Below, piece after piece: positions 24,812 to 33,029 of a stretch of DNA of 64,000 nt. Source of the stretch: JAVVEW01 sp032251045. GTDB lineage: Bacteria > Pseudomonadota > Gammaproteobacteria > Methylococcales > Methylomonadaceae. The stretch's first letter is position 1, and each line of letters starts with the position of its first letter. The notes below the pieces were generated by a model. That model did no database searches. It worked only from the letters and a program-made list of their open reading frames with translations, and was not told the origin of the DNA. The stretch lies in the NCBI GenBank assembly GCA_032251045.1, contig JAVVEW010000006.1:3166-67165 (forward strand). Direction: 5' to 3'. Both the position numbers and the translations under genes were made by a program.

Positions 24812-27800
24812 TCACGAAGCGGGCTTCGATTGCCTCTGCTGTCTCACAAAAGCCTCAATCTGCTCTGCGGACATGGGTTTGGCAAACCAATACCCTTGCG
24901 CTTGCTGACAGCCTAGTGACTGCAAAAAGGTTGCCTGGGATTCGGTTTCAACGCCCTCGGCAATACATTGCATGGCGAGATTGTTGGACAGATTGATGAT
25001 GGTTTCCACAATGGCCACGTTTTCACTGTCCGAAGGCACATCCATAACAAACGACTGATCAATTTTAAGCTTATCAACGGCAAAACGCTTCAAATAGCTC
25101 AAGCTGGAATAACCGGTACCGAAATCATCCACGGCAAATCTCACACCTTGTCGTTGCAGGCCCTGCACCACGTCCAGCACCTTATCCGGGTCTGCGGCCA
25201 GAATGGATTCGGTTAGCTCCAGCTCCAGATAATGCGGCGGCAGACCGCTCTCTTGCAAACAATGCTCGATCACAGGCCGCAAATCGACGCGATTGAATTG
25301 CACATAAGAGACGTTGACCGCCATCGTCAATGGCACGCCCAAGTCAAGCCACAACCGCGCCTGCCGACAAGCGCAACGCAAAACAAACTCGCCCAGCTCG
25401 ATAATAAATCCGCTGTCTTCGGCCACGCCGATAAATTCCGCCGGCCCCACCTGTCCCAGCTTGGGATGGTGCCAACGCAATAACGCCTCCACGCCCAATA
25501 CATCGCCCGTGGCCAACTCAATCTGCGGCTGATAAGCCAGATAAAACTGTCCCAGGTCCAGCCCCTGGCGCATGTAACTATCCAAACGCATCTGCCGCGC
25601 CAGGCGTTGATTCATTTCGTCGGTAAAAAACTGATAATTATTGCGGCCGCGATTTTTAGCTTGATATAACGCGGTATCGGCTTTTTGCAACAGTGAATCG
25701 AAATCCTCGCCATCATCAGGGTAAATACTGATCCCCATACTGCATGACACGGTAAATTGATTGAATTCCAGCTCATACGGCTGCGCCAAGGCGTGCAGAA
25801 TTTTGCCGGCGATTTCAATCAGATTGGCTTCACTGTGCAGGTGACTTAACAATACAATAAACTCATCACCGCCAATCCTGCTCACCGTGTCACTGCTGCG
25901 GATACAGCCGCGTAACCGTTGCGCCGTTTCAAGCAACAAGCGATCCCCTGCAGGATGGCCCATGGTATCGTTGATATTTTTGAAATGATCCAGGTCCAGA
26001 TATAACAGGCCGGTTATGCCATTATGACGTTTAGCGTGGGCGATGGTTTGCTGAAAACGGTCACGCAGCAACAAGCGGTTAGGCAGGCCGGTCAATGGAT
26101 CATGATGCGCCAAATGCTCGATGCGCTGCTGTGCGTTCTTGTAATCACTGATATCGCTGAACACCGCGATATATTCGGTAATCTTGCCGTTCTTGTCATG
26201 GATAACACTGATACCCAACCATTCCGGGTACAGACGGCCATCCTTGCGCCGGTTCCAGATTTCACCCTGCCAATACCCGCTTTCCTCAAGCTGTTGCCAC
26301 ATGGTCTGGTAAAAAGCCGCTGAATGCTGGCCAGATTTCAGTAGGCGTGGGTCTTTGCCCAGCACTTCCTCGGCACGGTAACCGGTGATTTTGGTAAACG
26401 CCTCATTGACGGAAATAATACGCCGATCGGCATCGGTAATCATCACCGCTTCCTGGCTTTGCCGAAACACCTGCGAATGCAGTTCCAGCAAGCGTTGCGA
26501 GCGATTGCGCTGCAACAGCGCCCAGGTGTTGTTGGCCAGCATTTCCAGCAGCACCTTATCGCCATCGTTGTAAGGCTCCACCTTATTGCCAACCCCCATG
26601 ATCATAAACACCCGCTCGTGATCCAGCACCGGCGTGCTGATATGTCGGCTCAGCGGCACATGACCTTCCGGCAAGCCTTTTTTATTGGCCAATTTGTGGT
26701 AGTCATTATGAATAACGGTTTGCCGCTGGCGCACGCAATCCGCCCACACGCCAGCTTCCGACAAGGGGTAATGACTATCACTGACCACCTGACATTGCGC
26801 CAATGTCTGTTGCGACCAAACACCTAACGTCAAGGTTTCTTGATCATCATTAACAAAATGCACATACGCAATACCACTACGGGTTAAGCGCTCGGCTTGC
26901 TGCAAGGCAAAACGCAGCAATTCAACTTCTGTCTGGCCGGGGGCCTGCGTGGTCAGCTGCAATAAAGCCTGATTACGTTCAATCAACAAGTCGCGCTCAC
27001 GCTCAACACGCTTGCGTTGTGAAATATCCTCCACAATCTTGATCAGATAATCCAGATGACCTTCCGCCGTTCTGACCGCAGCCACGGCGACATGCGCCTC
27101 CAGCAGCGAGCCATCGCTGCGCACAAAACGTTTATCGAGCTGGTAGTCTTCGCGCTGATAGCGCATCACCTGCTGATAGGTTTTAAGCTCTCTGGAGCGG
27201 TCCATAGGATGCGTAACATCCAGCCAGGTCAAACCGCGCAGTTCGGCTTGATTGTAGCCCAGCAGTTCGCACAGTTTGTCATTGGCCTCCAGCCAGGTTT
27301 TATCCAGATCCACAGTGGCCATGCCCACCGGTGCTTCGGTAAAATAGGCCTGAAACTTACGCCGCCCCGCATCCAGCGCACTGCGCTGCGCCATCTGCTC
27401 GGTTTGATCGAGAATCGTGACAATCAATTGCGGTGGCTCATCCGGCCCGACCGTCAACAGTTGAGCGTGCGCATTGGCAAAAAACACCTGCCGGTCGGCG
27501 CTTAACATGCCGATTTGGTGAATCATCCCAAGTCCATCCGCAAATGCCAAACCGATAAAGCTGCTTAACCGTGCATGATCCTGCTTATGCACCAATCGTG
27601 GCAGAAAATGCGAGCGCAACTCATAGCGACGCAACCCGAAACGCCGCTCCGCCTCCAGGTTAGATTCCTGAATCACGCCCTGCTTGTCGATGACCAAAGC
27701 AGGCTGCGGCAATGCCATGAACAAATCACTGAAACGACGCCTCACTTGCTCCAGACGCACTTGACTCTCGCGCAGCTCTTCGTTTTGTATTTCCAGTTCA

Positions 27801-27970
27801 GCTTGATAGATTTTCAGATCTTCAACCATCTCGCCGATACTGGCCTCACCGCATTGAATGGCTGTTAGGGCAAAATCAAAATCACCGCTGCGCAAGGCCT
27901 CTAAAGCACGCTGACGCTGTTCTTCGGTCGTCATGGTTGTGGTCAATTTCTTATGCTCTGGGTGTGTCAT
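24812..27970 (-). CDS. PAS-PAS-GAF-PAS-GGDEF-EAL cyclic-di-GMP turnover protein
   Basis: A 1052-residue cytoplasmic signalling protein. Order: short N-terminal helix-rich part, PAS (about 70-180), PAS (195-315), GAF (330-490), PAS with PAC (500-610), GGDEF (620-780), EAL (790-1045). The GGDEF site is intact (RIGGDEFIVLL) and the EAL site has GVEALLRW and DDFGTGYSSLSYL, so both diguanylate cyclase and phosphodiesterase activities are possible. No membrane helix is seen. The ATG at 27970 (MTHPEHKK) lies inside the end of the upstream CheB/CheR gene (overlap 20 bp). The likely role is to connect sensory input to c-di-GMP; the signal is unknown. Confidence 0.93.
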   Translation of the reverse strand: MTHPEHKKLTTTMTTEEQRQRALEALRSGDFDFALTAIQCGEASIGEMVEDLKIYQAELEIQNEELRESQVRLEQVRRRFSDLFMALPQPALVIDKQGVIQESNLEAERRFGLRRYELRSHFLPRLVHKQDHARLSSFIGLAFADGLGMIHQIGMLSADRQVFFANAHAQLLTVGPDEPPQLIVTILDQTEQMAQRSALDAGRRKFQAYFTEAPVGMATVDLDKTWLEANDKLCELLGYNQAELRGLTWLDVTHPMDRSRELKTYQQVMRYQREDYQLDKRFVRSDGSLLEAHVAVAAVRTAEGHLDYLIKIVEDISQRKRVERERDLLIERNQALLQLTTQAPGQTEVELLRFALQQAERLTRSGIAYVHFVNDDQETLTLGVWSQQTLAQCQVVSDSHYPLSEAGVWADCVRQRQTVIHNDYHKLANKKGLPEGHVPLSRHISTPVLDHERVFMIMGVGNKVEPYNDGDKVLLEMLANNTWALLQRNRSQRLLELHSQVFRQSQEAVMITDADRRIISVNEAFTKITGYRAEEVLGKDPRLLKSGQHSAAFYQTMWQQLEESGYWQGEIWNRRKDGRLYPEWLGISVIHDKNGKITEYIAVFSDISDYKNAQQRIEHLAHHDPLTGLPNRLLLRDRFQQTIAHAKRHNGITGLLYLDLDHFKNINDTMGHPAGDRLLLETAQRLRGCIRSSDTVSRIGGDEFIVLLSHLHSEANLIEIAGKILHALAQPYELEFNQFTVSCSMGISIYPDDGEDFDSLLQKADTALYQAKNRGRNNYQFFTDEMNQRLARQMRLDSYMRQGLDLGQFYLAYQPQIELATGDVLGVEALLRWHHPKLGQVGPAEFIGVAEDSGFIIELGEFVLRCACRQARLWLDLGVPLTMAVNVSYVQFNRVDLRPVIEHCLQESGLPPHYLELELTESILAADPDKVLDVVQGLQRQGVRFAVDDFGTGYSSLSYLKRFAVDKLKIDQSFVMDVPSDSENVAIVETIINLSNNLAMQCIAEGVETESQATFLQSLGCQQAQGYWFAKPMSAEQIEAFVRQQRQSKPAS

Positions 27971-30917
27971 CCGCCTCACCTTGATCCCAATCAGTAATGT
28001 TAATGTGACTTATCACCACCCCTTTGTTTACATGCCGAACCTGCGCCGCATACATCAAAAACCAGCGCTGTTGATCAGCGCTATGACAGGAGTATTTGAT
28101 TGAAAAACTGTCTTGCTGGCCTTTGAGGATGTTACGAATGCCACTTTGCACTTGATGGGCAACATCCACATCAAGGCCCTCGCCTCCCTGACATACCTCC
28201 AGATAGTTCTCGCCCGGCCCGCTGCGCGCCAGACCACGGCCACCATTGTGCTCAACAAAATAGCGCCAAGCCTCATTGACCAAGGTGATACGTCCTGTGT
28301 TATCCAACACCGCGACATGCTCGGGCAAGGAGTCCACAATACTTTGCAAATGCTGCATATCCTTAAGATAGGTCATATCAAACAGCGTAATCACCAAGCC
28401 ACGGATATTATGTGGCCTATCGATATAGGGCAAAGCACGCAACAAATACCAATGACCATCGTGCGTTTTGACTTCGCGCTCCATCAACGAAGCGTTGCTC
28501 ATAACCCGATGCAAATCATTGATAAAACCCGGATAATCCATTTGATGGGAAAAATCGTCAAGAGGCCGACCCACATCACCCTCGCGAATACGGAAAACTT
28601 TGCTGGCCTCGGGTGTGAAGCGCGTTAATTTCAACTCCTGATCGACAAACAAGGTTGGAATCAGCGCCGCTTGGGTCATGTTTTCCAAATCCGCGTTCAA
28701 ACGATTGAGAATATCGATTTTTTCCTGGTTTTCGGCGTTAACGGTGTAAAGCTCCTCGTTGACCGACTGCAATTCTTCATTAGTGCTTTGCAATTCCTCA
28801 TTGGAGGCCATCAATTCTTCATTGGTGGCCTGCAATTCTTCATTGGAGGTTTCCAGCTCTTCGATGGTGGCCTGCAAGCTGTCGCGCGTTACCGATAAAT
28901 CCCGCTCCAGGCTATGAATGCGCTCATTGGCCACGGCGCTGACGTCGATAGCATCCGCAGTGACCGGCGAGCTGGCGTTGGTCTGCGCTTCAAACACCAT
29001 TAAAAAATGCCGGGTGGGCGTGGTTTTATCGGCCACCGGCCGCACCATTACCCGCACCATCTCGTGCGCATGGGTGGCTGGATTGAAAATCTGCAGCTCC
29101 GAACGCAGCGGCACATTGTCCTTGGTCACTTTATGCAGCAAGGCGATACCCACCGGCGCCAGCTTGCCCACCAGCAGTTTAGAAATCTCAAGACTTGCCG
29201 CACCTTCGGGAATGCGCATGTAACGCTGCGCATCGCCATAGACGTGGATCAACTCGCGATCTTCGTTGATCAACAAAGCGGGCGGCGCATAACCGCGCAA
29301 CAACTCGGCCAGACCGCTATCAACCAAACCGCCTTCCGGCGTCCAGCGGCTTTCATGCGGCAAAGTGCTGACCCGTAGCCGGCTGACATCGCGCTTAGGG
29401 CCGTTTTTGAAGTCCATCGGCAAGTTAACCGGGCGCAGCAAGCGATAGATTTTGTGCTTGGCACTGATCACAGCAAAATCTTTATGCACCATGCCTAAGG
29501 ATTCACTGGAGCCTAAAAACAAAAAACCGTTATGCTTCAAGGCATATTGAAAACGCAGCAAGACCTTGTCCTGAGCTTGCGACTCAAAATAGATCAAAGT
29601 GTTACGGCAACTGACCAAATCCATCCGGGTGAATGGCGGGTCTTCAAGAACATTATGGCGGGCAAAAACAATATGCTGTCGAATATCGCTTTTAATGACG
29701 AATTGATTGCCGTTGCGGGTAAAAAAACGCTCCAAGCGGTGCGGGGTAATTTCGTTGACAATGCCTTCGGCATACACTCCAGCGCTGGCAAAGTCGATAT
29801 ATTGCTGCTCCACATCGGTGGCGAATATTTTCAATTGCGGCCAGCGTTTATGGCGTTCACAGGCGTCGGCGAACAACATCGCCAGGCTGTAAGGCTCTTC
29901 ACCGGTGGAGCAACCGGCCACCCAGAAACGAATCGGTTGACCATCGCTGTGCTCTTTGACCAGACGATCCATCACCTCCTCTTGCAGAACTTTGAAGCTC
30001 TCCTGGTCGCGGAAAAAATTGGTGACGGTAATCAGCGTATCGCGTTTTAAGGTATGCAGCTCAGTACGATCATTTTCCAGCAAAGTCAGATAATCGGACA
30101 GCTCACGCACATGCCGCACCTGCATCCGGCGCTCGATACGACGCATCACAGTGGTCGGCTTGTAATCCTTAAAGTTGATGCCGCCGATTTGATAGAGCAA
30201 ATGAAAAATCCCTTCCATAGGATTTTCGGTGCTGTCTTCATCGTCGTCAGTCACGACTTTGACTTTTAGCGGATGCGTATTGTTGATATGCGAGGCGACT
30301 CGACTGGCCAACAGCTCAGGCGGCAGCACTTCGTCAACAAAACCGGTAGCGATAATACTGCGCGGCATACCATCAAATTTGGCCGACTCCGGCGTTTGCG
30401 CCAACAAGAACCCACCGGCATCGTTAATCGCCACACCGCCGCGCGTGCCATCGGAACCGGTGCCGGACAAAATCACCGCCACGCAGCGATTGCGACGCAC
30501 TTTTGCCAATGATGACAAAAACAAATCAATGGGTAAACTGAGGCCGTGCGGCGTTTTCGGAACCAGGCACAACTCCGAACCTGCAATGGTCATGTTCTTG
30601 CCCGGCGGAATCAGATACACATGATTGGCCTGGATGGATATGCCATTTTCAGCCATGGACACTGGCATTTGCGTATGCCGCGCCAGCAAGTTATCCATCA
30701 TGCTTTTGTGGTCGGGCGAAAGATGCTGAATCACTACGATGGCCGCGCCCGTATTGGCCGGCAATTCGTCAAAAAAGCGCTCTAAGGCATCTAAACCGCC
30801 TGCAGAAGCGCCTAACGCGACCACATAGCCGTCAAAGTGGTCGGGGGCAGACGTGTGAGTAGCCGCATCGGCCTGTTCAGTAGCCGCTGGGACTAATGCT
30901 TTTGAGTTTCGCGCCAT
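27951..30917 (-). CDS. CheB-CheR fusion with coiled coil and two PAS domains
   Basis: A 988-residue fusion of both chemotaxis modification enzymes. The CheB methylesterase domain (about 28-215) has its catalytic Ser in LGASAGGLDALERF, His in QHLSPDHKS and Asp in SGTGSDGTRGG. CheR (about 235-490) has the SAM site FWVAGCSTGEEPYSLAM and DLVSCRNTLIYF. A long coiled coil with repeated NEELQ heptads (about 655-735) leads to two PAS domains. Such fusions are known, but act on unknown targets. It is the first gene of a pair with the GGDEF-EAL protein. Confidence 0.95.
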   Translation of the reverse strand: MARNSKALVPAATEQADAATHTSAPDHFDGYVVALGASAGGLDALERFFDELPANTGAAIVVIQHLSPDHKSMMDNLLARHTQMPVSMAENGISIQANHVYLIPPGKNMTIAGSELCLVPKTPHGLSLPIDLFLSSLAKVRRNRCVAVILSGTGSDGTRGGVAINDAGGFLLAQTPESAKFDGMPRSIIATGFVDEVLPPELLASRVASHINNTHPLKVKVVTDDDEDSTENPMEGIFHLLYQIGGINFKDYKPTTVMRRIERRMQVRHVRELSDYLTLLENDRTELHTLKRDTLITVTNFFRDQESFKVLQEEVMDRLVKEHSDGQPIRFWVAGCSTGEEPYSLAMLFADACERHKRWPQLKIFATDVEQQYIDFASAGVYAEGIVNEITPHRLERFFTRNGNQFVIKSDIRQHIVFARHNVLEDPPFTRMDLVSCRNTLIYFESQAQDKVLLRFQYALKHNGFLFLGSSESLGMVHKDFAVISAKHKIYRLLRPVNLPMDFKNGPKRDVSRLRVSTLPHESRWTPEGGLVDSGLAELLRGYAPPALLINEDRELIHVYGDAQRYMRIPEGAASLEISKLLVGKLAPVGIALLHKVTKDNVPLRSELQIFNPATHAHEMVRVMVRPVADKTTPTRHFLMVFEAQTNASSPVTADAIDVSAVANERIHSLERDLSVTRDSLQATIEELETSNEELQATNEELMASNEELQSTNEELQSVNEELYTVNAENQEKIDILNRLNADLENMTQAALIPTLFVDQELKLTRFTPEASKVFRIREGDVGRPLDDFSHQMDYPGFINDLHRVMSNASLMEREVKTHDGHWYLLRALPYIDRPHNIRGLVITLFDMTYLKDMQHLQSIVDSLPEHVAVLDNTGRITLVNEAWRYFVEHNGGRGLARSGPGENYLEVCQGGEGLDVDVAHQVQSGIRNILKGQQDSFSIKYSCHSADQQRWFLMYAAQVRHVNKGVVISHINITDWDQGEADDTPRA

Positions 30918-31410
30918 AATGCGAAGAAACCTCCGGAATGAAACTAACCGTCATGAATGTACTTTTCCAGCACATTCGAGTCTAAATCACCGCACAAGGC
31001 GGCAGGTTGCGTTGTTTTAATCTAATTCATAGTGCATGCGGATATAAAGATGAAAAGCCCTGAGGGGAGGAGTGGACATGGATTTAGCCGTTCTGTGCCA
31101 GCAAATTATCCGCCTTTAACCGGCAAATGCAAAGCAATCCGCCTGCCTCTCCCCCTCACTCCTTTTTTTCAAAGGGGGGGCATTTTCAGGGCGCCTTCGA
31201 CAGCGCGTCTTTTAGGCGTGAACGCTGACGCCAGAAAATGCCGTCAAACTGTCATGATTCAGACCCCTGGAGCATTGTCCAGCGGGCGCAGCCATTCTGG
31301 CCGCGCTCAGTGCGGGCGAGGCGCCTAGGCGGATTGCTCAAGGAGGGTTGGGGGATAGATGCTTGCCTTCGACGTGCTTGGCTTTGCATATCGCAAAAAC
31401 CCATTCCGCC
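30918..31410. other. Intergenic region of 493 bp without a gene
   Basis: No coding frame is convincing. It contains a C-rich/T-rich stretch (about 31150-31188) whose CCCCTTTGAAAAA motif resembles a piece at about 24750-24780 downstream of the ELM1 gene. A 12-bp perfect inverted repeat (AGCAATCCGCCT at 31133-31144; its complement at 31327-31338) brackets 206 bp, with CAA on both outer flanks. The region should also hold the promoter of the CheB/CheR gene on the minus strand. Confidence 0.5.
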
Positions 31411-32034
31411 TTAGTGCCGAAGCTTGGCACCGGCTAAGGTAAATTGCTCGCGGCACGGCGGACACAAGCCATAAACTACCGACCACTGGGAACCGCGCTG
31501 CCGTTTGGCAAACTCATCGGCCTCCAGCCATTGACCATGATGCTGAATACCATTGCACTGGCTACAGCGCAACAAGGTATGCCGGGAACGCTGCTTGGCA
31601 GTGTGAAAGAATAAAGGCCGTGGCCGGCGCTCGGTCAGCACACAAGTGGATATCAAGCGCAGCTTATCCTCGGCTTCCGGCTGTAAAGTCATGCGAAAAA
31701 TACGCTTTTCATACGGCGAATCACAGCGATAATTCAGCGCGACCGGTTTTTTGACCGTTCGAATCAGAACAAACAAGTCCAGCCAGTATTGCCGGGTCAC
31801 GCGGCCACTGATAAAGTCGGTAAAAGTGCTGCCAATGACATTTTTCGCAAACACTGCATAACCATCGTTGTGTGCGGCAAAGCCATCCCAGGCGCCGCCA
31901 ATTTCAATAATGATGTTTGCGGCATCGAGTACATATATCAGAGTGTCAGGGGGAAGTTTTTGCGCCTTGTCGAACGTGACCGACCAGTCCAGGCCCAGAC
32001 GGGGCGGTGATTTTTTTGAATAAGCAAGTTCCAC
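31411..32034 (-). CDS. PAS-like protein with a C-terminal zinc-ribbon-like CxxC pair
   Basis: A 207-residue protein, probably starting at GTG 32034. The N-terminal 135 residues resemble a PAS fold (IYVLDAANIIIEIGGAWDGFA, VIGSTFTDFISG, YRCDSPYEKRIFRMTLQP). The C-terminal part holds CSQC and CPPC about 37 residues apart, which could bind zinc. No DNA-binding or catalytic domain is recognised. It lies downstream of nothing obvious on its strand but next to the large PAS signalling genes, so a sensory accessory role is plausible. Confidence 0.65.
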   Translation of the reverse strand: MELAYSKKSPPRLGLDWSVTFDKAQKLPPDTLIYVLDAANIIIEIGGAWDGFAAHNDGYAVFAKNVIGSTFTDFISGRVTRQYWLDLFVLIRTVKKPVALNYRCDSPYEKRIFRMTLQPEAEDKLRLISTCVLTERRPRPLFFHTAKQRSRHTLLRCSQCNGIQHHGQWLEADEFAKRQRGSQWSVVYGLCPPCREQFTLAGAKLRH

Positions 32035-32185
32035 AAGCGTTTGTTCTTATACAGCAGTAGTTATCTTGTGGTTATTGTAACGAAAAGCCAGCGTTACCGC
32101 CTTGTTTTAGCCTAGGCTAGTATAACTGCCAACACATAACCGCCTTATTACCCATTGCAAATAGCCAGCGCGGCCTGAAGATCTG

Positions 32186-32220
32186 GCCAAACGCCAAACG
32201 CCAAACGCCAAACGCCAAAC
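32186..32220. repeat. Five tandem copies of the heptamer GCCAAAC
   Basis: Five perfect head-to-tail copies of GCCAAAC occupy 32186-32220 between the PAS/zinc gene and the secreted protein gene. Short tandem repeats like this can vary in copy number by slipped-strand mispairing. The tract lies about 150 bp upstream of the 31411-32034 gene on the minus strand. Confidence 0.85.
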
Positions 32221-32245
32221 AGTAACGTAAGCGCTCTGGCAGCAA

Positions 32246-32270
32246 GCCGTTCAGGGCATTTCTGAACGGC
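32246..32270 (-). terminator. Hairpin after the secreted-protein gene, possible terminator
   Basis: A perfect 9-bp stem (GCCGTTCAG / CTGAACGGC) with a 7-base loop lies 29 bp after the stop of the 32299-32988 gene. No T-tract follows on the minus strand, so the terminator call rests on stem strength and position. Confidence 0.45.
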
Positions 32271-32298
32271 CCGATTCGATGAAAAAATTCAACGTATG

Positions 32299-32988
32299 TC
32301 AATCGGCGGCGAAACAGTAAAACAAGCCCGCACCGCCGGTGCTGACCAGATTGTCCTGACTGCAACCCCGGCTGTCGTGGGTGGAATTCCAGGATACATT
32401 GCCGCCGGTTCGCCCACCGTTGGTCCGGTCGTGATGGCCGACCCGTACAGTACCCTCACCGTTACTGCTGTAGTTTTGACAGCTGTGGTCGGCGGCATCG
32501 GTGTAAGCCGTGCCATCCGGCTTGGAGCCTGTGATAATGTCGTGCTGGTTAGGCTTGTCGCCGACGCCGTTGACCGGCTCGCCTGTTTCCGTTAAAACGG
32601 TGCGCCGGTGCAGGTTATTGCCCAGTTGCGCCAGTTCCAGCGTGTCGCCATGCAGATGCGCGACATCGTTGGCGATAATCACGCCGGCGGCATTGGCCCA
32701 CGGGCCGTTGCCGATTCGATCCCGTGCATTGACCGCCGGTTGGTCGCCAATCGCCTGCGTGCTCAGATAGGCGCGCCAAGTGCGATTGCCGGCGCCGACC
32801 GCGGCCGCCAGTTGCTGGCAATGGGCGTCGGCGCCGATCAAACCGCCCAGTTTGGCGCCATCGCCCGGCCCCTTGCTGGTGACAAAAAAGCCCAGCGGCG
32901 GTTTGGGCGCATCGACCGGCACTTGTTGCGCCTGTGTAGATCCTGCGGCCAGCAACAAAGCGGTGAACGTCAGTACGTGTTTTTGCAT
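32299..32988 (-). CDS. Secreted protein of unknown function, possibly lectin-like
   Basis: A 229-residue protein with a clean signal peptide (residues 1-20, ending STQA). The mature part has ADAHCQQLAAAVGAGNRTWRAYLSTQ, then NARDRIGNGPWANAAG, then C-terminal cysteines in DHSCQNY, SRGCSQ and FYCFAAD. The CxxLA...W.AYLS pattern recalls extracellular lectin-like domains found in bacterial surface proteins, but I cannot name a family with certainty. A GAGGA ribosome binding site precedes the ATG. It lies 41 bp after the RND permease on the same strand and may be cotranscribed with the efflux operon. Confidence 0.65.
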   Translation of the reverse strand: MQKHVLTFTALLLAAGSTQAQQVPVDAPKPPLGFFVTSKGPGDGAKLGGLIGADAHCQQLAAAVGAGNRTWRAYLSTQAIGDQPAVNARDRIGNGPWANAAGVIIANDVAHLHGDTLELAQLGNNLHRRTVLTETGEPVNGVGDKPNQHDIITGSKPDGTAYTDAADHSCQNYSSNGEGTVRVGHHDRTNGGRTGGNVSWNSTHDSRGCSQDNLVSTGGAGLFYCFAAD

Positions 32989-33029
32989 GGGGCATCCTCA
33001 TAAAGTAATGGACGGTAAAAAAGACTTTG

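Noticed and set aside
28740..28880. Short spaced repeats that could be read as a CRISPR-like or tandem array.
   Set aside because: They are in frame inside the CheB-CheR gene and encode coiled-coil heptads; there are no variable spacers.
32299..33003. Plus-strand open frames opposite the secreted protein and RND permease.
   Set aside because: They are mirror frames of GC-rich coding sequence, with no ribosome binding sites or family features.
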